In this document: positions 18,831-26,447 of the stretch, piece after piece
How positions within the stretch are numbered: position 1 is the stretch's first letter
Layout of the letters: each line of letters opens with the position of its first letter
DNA from: Clostridia bacterium
Lineage (GTDB): Bacteria > Bacillota > Clostridia > UBA1381
Reading direction: 5' to 3'
Length of the DNA: 47,835 bases
NCBI GenBank assembly: GCA_017935675.1
Contig: JAGBHE010000090.1
Location: forward strand, 1-47,835
The notes under the pieces: generated by a model
The model's input: only the letters and a program-made list of their open reading frames with translations
Told to the model about the DNA's origin: nothing
Database searches by the model: none
Made by a program: the position numbers and the translations under genes

Positions 18831-20891
18831 TTATTTTTCCGCTGTCAGATGTGCGTACAGCAAAGCAGCAGCTTCTGCTCTTGTGATGTTATCCTTCGGT
18901 CTTATCGAAACACCGTCACCCGATACTATTCCGTAGCCGCGGAGGATCGCAATTGAGCCTACCTTTTCAGCAGAAATGTCAGAACCGTCCGCAAAGCCGG
19001 TTTGAAAAATTTCGTTCATTGACGCAATTTTTGAAAGTCCCATAAATCTTATGAGATAAACAAAGGCGTCCTCACGGGAAACTGCCGCCTGAGGATTTTT
19101 CTCCTCTTCAGTTATAATACCGTCACGAATCATTCCCTCATAGAAGGATACTTCATCCGTATCAACCCTGTAATAGCTTACTCCGGAAGCCAGCATACGA
19201 AGCAAATCAAACTGGGTTATATCGGAATCCGGCATAAATTCGCTGCCCGGAAGCCCGGAACCGTGCTCAGAAATACATTTTATCTGCTTCTCCGCCCAAT
19301 GGCCGGAAATATCCGTATAGCTGCGAACGATATTTGACGGATAATCATTTATCAGCTCACCGCTTAAAGCGTTAATTTCAACTGCCCTTTCCGTGTCGGC
19401 TTTATAGCAAAGAGTAAACGCATTATTAATCTTTACATAGAAAAGCTTAACCGGCGCATTTTCAAAAATAAGCTGTGCTGCCTTTTCAGCAGGAATTGCC
19501 TGCGTGGGGTCAGGAAATTCTGACGTATCATTTGTCCAGTCAAGCGCAAACTGTGAAATAACTCCTCTTTCCATATCGTAGGAGGCGCTTATTCCGTCAC
19601 TCAGATACTTAACTCCGTTTACGGTTCTGACCATGGATAAACTCATTACATCATCCTTTGTTTCCGTAGGCTCTATGCATGCGGAAACCTCATCGGCGTA
19701 ATTCTTTTCCAAGAACTTGTCAATTACCTCCCGCGCGCGTTCATATTCCTTATCCGAATATTTTTTTTCAGGGTCATAATCCTTTGAATACTCATTATTG
19801 TAAACATTGAGAATCTGTCCGGTTTTCCCGTCCGCCATAATATTTATGTACTTGCTGTCCTTGGAATAATAAAGGCTTATATAATACCGGCCGTCCTTTC
19901 CCGACACTCTTGATGAAAATTCCGACGCCTCCGGAAGCTTGCCGAAAACACCGAGTGCGTTCACCCTTTCAACAATCTGCGCCGGCGTCAGAAGTCCCGA
20001 AACATTGTCAAGCTCTGTTAATTCCTGCTCTGTAAGGCGGGAACCGCCGCCCGCTCCGCTATCGGCTGCGGAATACATAGCCTTTTCATTTTCATAGACT
20101 TCGAAAAAGGAATCCGCCTCTGCTTTTTCACCTGTTTGTGCAAGTATATATCCGATATCGTTATTCTTAAATCTGTAAATCAGCCGCGGCGGCTGTTCCT
20201 TGCCGTTCATCTTATAGGTTATGTTCCACTGAGGGCTGTAAACGAGCTCAATCGGATACTGCTCGGAATATTTTGCCTCGGGGTGTTCAATCACCTTATC
20301 ATAATCCCCGCTAAACTCTGTCCGGTAATCCCAGTTGATCTCTGCCTCCGTTACAACAAAACCGCTGTCTGTGTACATAACGCATGCCCGCGCTGTGTTT
20401 GAAACAACATCTATGCCGTCCTTCTGACGTATCCAGTTAAAATTACAGATTTCGTTTCTTATAATGCTGCCATCCTCAACAGGCACAAGCCTGTCGCTTT
20501 CAGTCTCAAAAAGCTGAGGTACTGTTTTTTTCATAAAGTCTAAAGCTGCATTGAAATAATCAGCCTTCGGCATATCTGAAATTTGAGTCTTGTCCTTGTA
20601 AAGATCCTGTTTATAGTAGTAATATTCTGAAATATTTCCATATTGATCTGCGCTGACATTCAGATTGCCGCTGTATTCATCCGTGCTCCGCCACGTAAAT
20701 GAGAAGCGCATTTCATCATTAATAACCTCAGATCTGCTTTCAAAAACAGACAGCTCCGACGGCACCTCAATCCTTTCCTTTACCTTAATAAGAGCTTCCT
20801 TCATCGCATCAGCCGAAGCATTGTCAGCAAAAGCCGCGGTATTCATCATGACAAAAGCCGCAGTTAATACAACTGATAAGATTTTTTTCAT
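18831..20891 (-). CDS. Secreted YcdB/YcdC-like protein with C-terminal SLH-like repeats
   Basis: The 686 residues begin with a signal peptide (MKKILSVVLTAAFVMMNTAAFA). The body up to about residue 510 resembles the YcdB/YcdC (DUF4901) family of extracytoplasmic proteins, with two similar beta-rich halves (for example YYISLYYSKDSKYINIMADG). Its biochemical function is unknown. SLH-like repeats follow: YTDISGHWAEKQIKCISEHG, then EFMPDSDITQFDLLRMLASG, and a final GYGIVSGDGVSIRPKDNITR. They suggest cell-wall attachment. The ATG follows AAAGGAATGATGTAAA. It precedes the larger SLH gene on the same strand, and the two may be co-transcribed. Confidence 0.75.
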   Translation of the reverse strand: MKKILSVVLTAAFVMMNTAAFADNASADAMKEALIKVKERIEVPSELSVFESRSEVINDEMRFSFTWRSTDEYSGNLNVSADQYGNISEYYYYKQDLYKDKTQISDMPKADYFNAALDFMKKTVPQLFETESDRLVPVEDGSIIRNEICNFNWIRQKDGIDVVSNTARACVMYTDSGFVVTEAEINWDYRTEFSGDYDKVIEHPEAKYSEQYPIELVYSPQWNITYKMNGKEQPPRLIYRFKNNDIGYILAQTGEKAEADSFFEVYENEKAMYSAADSGAGGGSRLTEQELTELDNVSGLLTPAQIVERVNALGVFGKLPEASEFSSRVSGKDGRYYISLYYSKDSKYINIMADGKTGQILNVYNNEYSKDYDPEKKYSDKEYERAREVIDKFLEKNYADEVSACIEPTETKDDVMSLSMVRTVNGVKYLSDGISASYDMERGVISQFALDWTNDTSEFPDPTQAIPAEKAAQLIFENAPVKLFYVKINNAFTLCYKADTERAVEINALSGELINDYPSNIVRSYTDISGHWAEKQIKCISEHGSGLPGSEFMPDSDITQFDLLRMLASGVSYYRVDTDEVSFYEGMIRDGIITEEEKNPQAAVSREDAFVYLIRFMGLSKIASMNEIFQTGFADGSDISAEKVGSIAILRGYGIVSGDGVSIRPKDNITRAEAAALLYAHLTAEK

Positions 20892-20932
20892 TTTACATCA
20901 TTCCTTTCTGTTTCTTAAATAAACCTCAGACA

Positions 20933-20961
20933 ATTAAAAGTAATAACCGTAATCCTATCAA
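20933..20961 (-). promoter_or_regulatory. Probable promoter of the YcdB-like gene
   Basis: On the minus strand TTGATA (20956-20961) and TTTAAT (20933-20938) are 17 bases apart, about 40 bases upstream of the start at 20891. The match is fair, not perfect. Confidence 0.5.
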
Positions 20962-20972
20962 TTTTCCGTTTT

Positions 20973-21150
20973 ATTTAAATCGGAGCAACGCTCCTGCTTT
21001 GCTCGCAAGGAGCAGAGCTTGCGACAGATTGCAACCGGCGCAGAGAGCGGTTAGCTTCTCAGGATTTCAGTGGAAGATTTGAGCTTCCACTGAAATCCTG
21101 AAATGGAACCCGCCGCCTTAGAGGCGGGGGACATCTGCGCGTAGGTTATT
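20973..21150 (+). repeat. Structured non-coding repeat, copy B (IS200/IS605-end-like)
   Basis: This is the partner of 6977-7151. It carries a perfect 16-bp stem, 21061-21076 with 21084-21099, then AATGGAACCCGCCGCCTTA and GAGGCGGGGGACAT. An upstream stem, GCTCCT with AGGAGC, is also present. No open frame fits it. It occupies most of the gap 20892-21277, immediately outside the left direct repeat of the PUL. Confidence 0.6.
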
Positions 21151-21253
21151 ACATCTATTATACCATTTCGGAAGCCGGATAGTTGCATTTTTTTTCAAAG
21201 TTTATACAATGTTTAAGTTTACCGTTATTTTGCACAATTTTCAAATTATTTTT

Positions 21254-21278
21254 TGTGCTTTTTACCCATTACAAAATT
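21254..21278 (+). repeat. Left 25-bp direct repeat bounding the PUL
   Basis: The 25 bases begin TGTGCTTTTTAC and end CCATTACAAAATT. They match 45044-45068 at 24 of 25 positions; the one difference is C at 21265 versus T at 45055. The repeat touches the last base of the SGNH stop codon. Confidence 0.8.
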
Positions 21279-21928
21279 TATATGTTTCTATCTCCTAAAA
21301 TCACTTTAATCATTTCTGCACATTTTTCCGCAAGAAGCTTCTGCCCCCTGTCAATCACATGGATACCGTCACCGGTATACATATCTCCGTTTTTATCAAA
21401 CAAGGTATAGTAATCGATATAATCTATGCCATTGTCTTCAGCAATTTTCTTTACCGCTTCATTTCTTTCAACAACAACACTGTTGATATCGTCAAATTCA
21501 TCTAAATTGTCTTTGCTGCGAACCGGGGTGGACAATGCTAAGATAAACGTTGAATCGGGGAAAATCTTTTTCAGGTACAAAATTATATTGCGATAGTTTT
21601 CCTCATATTCCTTAATATTAAGGTAAAATCCATGCAAGCCATTATTAAACACTATAATCTCATATCTGTCATTCTGTGCTTTCATGTAATCAAGCATTCC
21701 GATAAATCCCTTGTCTGCAACAGATTTCGAAGTAGACAATTGGTCTGCATAAACCTCTCCCGATAAAATCTCATTTAATGAACCGCGATATGATCTTGAA
21801 ATCGAATCACCAATAAGTAAAACTCTCGGTTTTTCATTATCCGGAGCATTTTGGCGCCAAATATCGTCCCACTCAATATTCTCAAGCTTGTTATTGCTTT
21901 CTAATTGATATGTATCGTTTTCTCTCAT
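21278..21928 (-). CDS. Cytoplasmic SGNH/GDSL-family hydrolase
   Basis: SGNH hydrolases cleave esters, often acetyl groups on sugars. Block I LLIGDSISRSY (catalytic Ser near residue 42), block III FNNGLHG and block V GDGIHVIDRG (Asp-His pair near residue 190) are all visible in 216 residues. There is no signal peptide, so it should act in the cytoplasm, perhaps removing acyl groups from imported oligosaccharides. It is the last gene of the PUL operon, 23 bases after the lyase gene, with GGAGATTTT before the ATG. The substrate is not deducible. Confidence 0.82.
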   Translation of the reverse strand: MRENDTYQLESNNKLENIEWDDIWRQNAPDNEKPRVLLIGDSISRSYRGSLNEILSGEVYADQLSTSKSVADKGFIGMLDYMKAQNDRYEIIVFNNGLHGFYLNIKEYEENYRNIILYLKKIFPDSTFILALSTPVRSKDNLDEFDDINSVVVERNEAVKKIAEDNGIDYIDYYTLFDKNGDMYTGDGIHVIDRGQKLLAEKCAEMIKVILGDRNI

Positions 21929-21951
21929 AAAATCTCCATACTCTCATAAAA

Positions 21952-24084
21952 TTAAAATACTTTTGAAATTGTCGAGCCGCCCATTGCTCCTTCGCTATAT
22001 GAATTACCCAACATATTATATGTCTTTTTAACGGAAATTCCATCGTGTAAAAGCACTGCATCAATTTCTTCCGGCTTTTGAACCGGATTTGAAATGCTGA
22101 TAACAATTTCATTATTTATACTTCTTAACATCAGTATACATGGCTTCGTAACCTGAACTGAGTATTCATTGCTGAATTTACAAATCCCTTCTTTATAGAA
22201 CACAGCATATCCAATGTTAAGGTTTTTATTATACACGGCCTGAAGCTTATCAGTGTTAGCTATAATGCTGACAGGCATATTGTTTACATATTCTGAAGCA
22301 GCCTCCGCACTGCAATTCGGTAATACAATATATGAGTATTCGGCATTAACCGGAGTACCACCGTGCGGGATCCATAATGAAAAGCAATCTGCCGAATATT
22401 CAGTTGTATCGGTTGAGCTTCCTATATCACTCCATTTCCCTTTAACAGCTCCGCTCTTAACGCATACATCTGTTTTTTGAGGAAATACATAGCTTATGTT
22501 ATTCTGAGTTATGCATGACGCGTTATTAATCAGCCATTCGCCGTCGTTTATTTTTTTCCCGTCTGCCGTTACATCACTGTACTTGAATCTTTGTTCCACT
22601 GATGTATTTACAGATTTTCCCGAGGATGTAATATCACTGCCGAGATATACTATTTCATCATCAAATGCAAAGCATGCCTTTTTCGCTTTCGTCTGAAATG
22701 CAGACATTTGCATTGCACAAGCGCCGTATTCTCCGTCAGACACACCTCCGACGAATTTTTCCCGCTGTGAAATCATCGTTCCCGAATACAATATTTTATC
22801 CACATAATCGGGAGTCGTTGTACCCGGGAGCTTCGCCCAATCCATAAATACCGGATATCCGTAATGGCTATCACCTTCTTTTTCTAAAAACGAAGTCCCG
22901 AATCCAATATATGAGCCATAAATATTTTGTGTGCCGTTACATTCGCCGGATATGGTACGATCTGAAACCATCCGATAATTTAATGAATATTCACCGCGAT
23001 TCTGTACTAACATATCCGAACGGTAAAAATACCTGTTTCCGTAAACAGGAACAGTATTGTCCTTTCCGCCTTCGAGATAATCTGCAAATTCATTGAGCTT
23101 GTCTGCTTCATACGGGTATATTTCCGCCATATTTCTTGCACTTCTTATATATCCCGAAACATCAGGCTCTTTGCTGACCTTATCCGATATCTGCCTTCCG
23201 TAAAGATTTAAATTCATATACTTTCCACGTGTAATCCATCTGAATCCATCAAGAATTGTTTTTGATATAATCGGATATATATCCTTTTTTTCCAATTCCG
23301 TTCCGCTCATCATTTTTAAATGATTTGAAATATGCAATATATAGTTCACTGCATATCCCGGGTAGAAATCAGCTCCGTGCTGATGAAAGCTCCCGTCACT
23401 CTGAATTCCCTCCGCATATATATCCGTTCGTACCTTAGCATCAGATATGATAGTTTCAAATGATTTTTTTAAGCCGTCAAAATCTCTTCTTATAAGTGAC
23501 TCAATAATCCCCTCATTTTCATACCATATCAAATTTGCTGCAGTCAGGAAACCGGGATAGTTTTTCATGTCCTCACTATTATATAAATATCCCATAAGAA
23601 TTTCCTGTGACTCTGCCGAAATATCACCGTCTGTTATTACCAAAATTGGCATTATCAACAGCTGCTGGCCTATAGTATAATTCCACCATTCCTGTAAATG
23701 TTTCAGTGTTCCGTCCTCATTAAACGGATCACCTGTTATTTTATGCCAATATGCAATACCTGCCTCCACCTTTGCCATGGCGTCTGATTTTACATTGTTA
23801 ACCTTCGTACCGCTTTTATTTGCAGAAACCGATATTGTAATAAGATTTCTGAGATGTGTCCAAGCAGTTGAGATTCCGCTGTTATAGTCCACATTTGAGA
23901 AGCTTCCGTCACTGTTCATGGACACATAATTTTGATACGCATATTCATTGCTTGTATTATTCTCCTCCATATAATAATCGAAATATTTATCAATTACGGA
24001 ATCGAAATCAAATGCCTCCACATAAACACAAGTACCAAGCAAGACTGTGGACATCACTATAAACAACAATGCAAGCCTTTTCAT
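21952..24084 (-). CDS. Secreted polysaccharide lyase family 8 homologue (710 residues)
   Basis: PL8 enzymes cut hyaluronan, chondroitin, xanthan or related uronate polymers by beta-elimination, leaving unsaturated uronyl ends. A signal peptide ends near residue 24 (CVYVEA). The alpha-barrel holds WWNYTIGQQL, AANLIWYEN (candidate catalytic Asn) and DGSFHQHGADFYPGYA (candidate His and Tyr). The beta-sandwich half contains YRMVSDRTISGECNGTQNIY and FMDWAKLPGTTTPDY, matching the PL8 pattern of an Arg-containing strand followed by a LPGTT segment. No SLH or other anchor is present. Its start overlaps the preceding lyase stop by four bases (ATGA), so the two are translationally coupled paralogues. 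The Asn-to-His spacing (52) is near the classical 50. Confidence 0.85.
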   Translation of the reverse strand: MKRLALLFIVMSTVLLGTCVYVEAFDFDSVIDKYFDYYMEENNTSNEYAYQNYVSMNSDGSFSNVDYNSGISTAWTHLRNLITISVSANKSGTKVNNVKSDAMAKVEAGIAYWHKITGDPFNEDGTLKHLQEWWNYTIGQQLLIMPILVITDGDISAESQEILMGYLYNSEDMKNYPGFLTAANLIWYENEGIIESLIRRDFDGLKKSFETIISDAKVRTDIYAEGIQSDGSFHQHGADFYPGYAVNYILHISNHLKMMSGTELEKKDIYPIISKTILDGFRWITRGKYMNLNLYGRQISDKVSKEPDVSGYIRSARNMAEIYPYEADKLNEFADYLEGGKDNTVPVYGNRYFYRSDMLVQNRGEYSLNYRMVSDRTISGECNGTQNIYGSYIGFGTSFLEKEGDSHYGYPVFMDWAKLPGTTTPDYVDKILYSGTMISQREKFVGGVSDGEYGACAMQMSAFQTKAKKACFAFDDEIVYLGSDITSSGKSVNTSVEQRFKYSDVTADGKKINDGEWLINNASCITQNNISYVFPQKTDVCVKSGAVKGKWSDIGSSTDTTEYSADCFSLWIPHGGTPVNAEYSYIVLPNCSAEAASEYVNNMPVSIIANTDKLQAVYNKNLNIGYAVFYKEGICKFSNEYSVQVTKPCILMLRSINNEIVISISNPVQKPEEIDAVLLHDGISVKKTYNMLGNSYSEGAMGGSTISKVF

Positions 24085-26435
24085 TTTATAACCCTTTCCA
24101 TTGACTTTCCGCCCAAATCATATCCGTTTTCATCAAATTTCGGAAGCTCATATTTCAGCTCGTATTTTTTCCCGCCTGATGTAACTGTTAAATTTACATC
24201 AGTTTTATAGTTATACGGATTGCTTACCGAAATTTTTAACCCATCATCTGTATAACGCGTCATAAGAATACAGGCGGAATCTGATTTTACAGACAGATTA
24301 TCATTTAATTCTGCTGTACCGCTCTTATAGAAAACAGCATATCCGATATTTAGCTTTTCATGATAGACAGCCTGTAATGTTTTTGAATTTGAAACAATTC
24401 TGACAGGTGTATTTTCGGAATATTCCTCTAATTCCATGCTGTCCGTTTCAGGAATAACTATAACCTCGTATTCTCCGTTTGCCGGCCGCCTGCCATGGGG
24501 TATATATAAAGCAAACATATCCGCTTTATAATCTTTTCTGTCTGCCCCCGCCATATGGCTGATATTCGAATAATTCCCCGTCGCTTCTTTATTCTTTATA
24601 GCTGCTGTTTCTGCTTTTGGGAACACATATCCTATGTTATTATGCAGAACCGTTTTTACCTCGTGCAGTTCTCTCTCGCCCTTTGAAATCACTTCTCCGT
24701 TAACTTCAACATCACCGATTAAAAACCTCTGCTCAATTGCTGAGTTTATGTTTTCACCGCCGGTTGAGCTTATTCCGGCTCCAAGCATAACATATTCATC
24801 ATCAAAGAAAAACCAAGACTTATATGCACTTGTTCCGAGAACCTTGCTCATACGCATCGCAGCAGCGCCGTAATCATCATCTGACACGCCGCCGGCAAAA
24901 TTGTCCTTCTGCCGATTGAAAAAACCTGCTTTGTCAAATTCAGGAAGCCTTTTCTCCGCGGTTATTCCGGGCAAAAGAGTCCAGTCCCAATACAAGATTG
25001 CCGGTGTATTTGAATCGCCGTTATCCTTTGTGAGATATGTTGTTCCGAAACCTACCCATGCAGCAGACTCTGCCTGCATGTTATTAAACTCCATCGCTGT
25101 TGTTCTGCCCGAATTGACATGCAGATAAACACTGTAATCACGCCTATGATGCGCAAGATAGTCTGAACGCCAGAAAAACCTTGTTCCTTCAAAAAATAAT
25201 CTCTGCGGATCGTCTTCTTTAAGCAAATACCTTACTGCTGTTTCCAACTCAGTCTTATGCTCCGGCATAAGATGCATAAACCTCTGCATAGCAAGCTTTA
25301 TAACAGCAGTTGAAGGCAGCTCTGTTCTTTTATCTGTTATTGTCCTTCCAAGCAATGACACATCCTCTTCCGTTCCTCTGCCGCCCCACAGCCATCCGTT
25401 AATCAAATTGTTATATACAATTTCATACTTATCCTCAGGCTCATATTTGGTTCCCTGAGTAACCATTGCTGCTATTGTAAAATCCTGAATGGTGTTATAT
25501 CCATAGGTTGCATAAAACTGTGGTCCATGCATATGATAGCTTCCGTCCGGCTGCATACCTTCACATGTTCCCACATCCAAATCTCCCGCTCCGTCATACA
25601 TAAGCTGTCTTGAAACAGGGTCGGTTATTGATACCATTCTGCATTCACGGCTGATCATATCTATGCCTGTTTTTATACAGTCGTCCATATCCAGCAATGC
25701 ACCGCGAACAACAGACTGCTGTGCATACCAAACAGCATTCTGTCCCGTAACAAGTCCGCTGCCCATCTGGTCAGGCATATACAGGAAATCCATTGCCATA
25801 GCACGTGTAATATCCTTTGACACTATATCATTTGTCAGAATAAGCGCAGGCATAAGGTTAAGCGGTATACCTATAGTGTAATTCCACCATGTAACAATAT
25901 ATACGCCCTTAACATACTTTCTCGTTACTGTATCATGATAAAATCTATAATTTTTTTCAATAAGCTCCGGAATACGTTCATCCATATAATACTCCTGATT
26001 CGGAGTTATATATGCCATATACATTGCTCTTATATTTCCGAAATTAGGACCCATTGAATTTCCGGCAGCATAGTCATAATCATAATAGTCAATACCCGGG
26101 AATGAACCGTCTTCATTTATATGTTCAATTGCCCATTTTGCGATTGACAGGTATTGCTCCGGTTTTCCCTGCTGTGAAATATAATAATAGTAATAATTTT
26201 TCAGAAGTATTTCACTATCGCTCATACCTGTTTTATCATATTCCGGTATAGGCCACACCTGATCGTTATCAGCATTAACTATATTCATAAGAAGCTGTTC
26301 CTCTTCAAGACGCTGACTTTCTATATCCTGCTGTGTATTATCCTGGTTTATATTATAATTATCATCCGCAAGAACACGAAAGCTGCTTGCAAGCAGCATT
26401 AAACATACGACAAATAATATTTTAATGTTATTCAT
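24081..26435 (-). CDS. Secreted polysaccharide lyase family 8 homologue (784 residues)
   Basis: A signal peptide (to about residue 24, FRVLADD) precedes an alpha-barrel with WWNYTIG at 183-189, TGQNAVWYAQQSVVRGALL (candidate catalytic Asn233) and DGSYHMHGPQFYATYG (candidate His303 and Tyr311). The C-terminal beta domains contain HHRRDYSVYLHVNSGRTTAM and YWDWTLLPGITA, as in PL8. About 20 extra residues between Asn233 and His303 (RECRMVSITDPVSRQLMYDG region) set it apart from its downstream paralogue and may shape a different substrate cleft. It has no surface anchor. It lies 12 bases after the SLH gene and overlaps the next lyase. The substrate is probably a uronate polysaccharide, but which one cannot be read. 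Confidence 0.87.
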   Translation of the reverse strand: MNNIKILFVVCLMLLASSFRVLADDNYNINQDNTQQDIESQRLEEEQLLMNIVNADNDQVWPIPEYDKTGMSDSEILLKNYYYYYISQQGKPEQYLSIAKWAIEHINEDGSFPGIDYYDYDYAAGNSMGPNFGNIRAMYMAYITPNQEYYMDERIPELIEKNYRFYHDTVTRKYVKGVYIVTWWNYTIGIPLNLMPALILTNDIVSKDITRAMAMDFLYMPDQMGSGLVTGQNAVWYAQQSVVRGALLDMDDCIKTGIDMISRECRMVSITDPVSRQLMYDGAGDLDVGTCEGMQPDGSYHMHGPQFYATYGYNTIQDFTIAAMVTQGTKYEPEDKYEIVYNNLINGWLWGGRGTEEDVSLLGRTITDKRTELPSTAVIKLAMQRFMHLMPEHKTELETAVRYLLKEDDPQRLFFEGTRFFWRSDYLAHHRRDYSVYLHVNSGRTTAMEFNNMQAESAAWVGFGTTYLTKDNGDSNTPAILYWDWTLLPGITAEKRLPEFDKAGFFNRQKDNFAGGVSDDDYGAAAMRMSKVLGTSAYKSWFFFDDEYVMLGAGISSTGGENINSAIEQRFLIGDVEVNGEVISKGERELHEVKTVLHNNIGYVFPKAETAAIKNKEATGNYSNISHMAGADRKDYKADMFALYIPHGRRPANGEYEVIVIPETDSMELEEYSENTPVRIVSNSKTLQAVYHEKLNIGYAVFYKSGTAELNDNLSVKSDSACILMTRYTDDGLKISVSNPYNYKTDVNLTVTSGGKKYELKYELPKFDENGYDLGGKSMERVIK

Positions 26436-26447
26436 TTAGTCCTCCAA

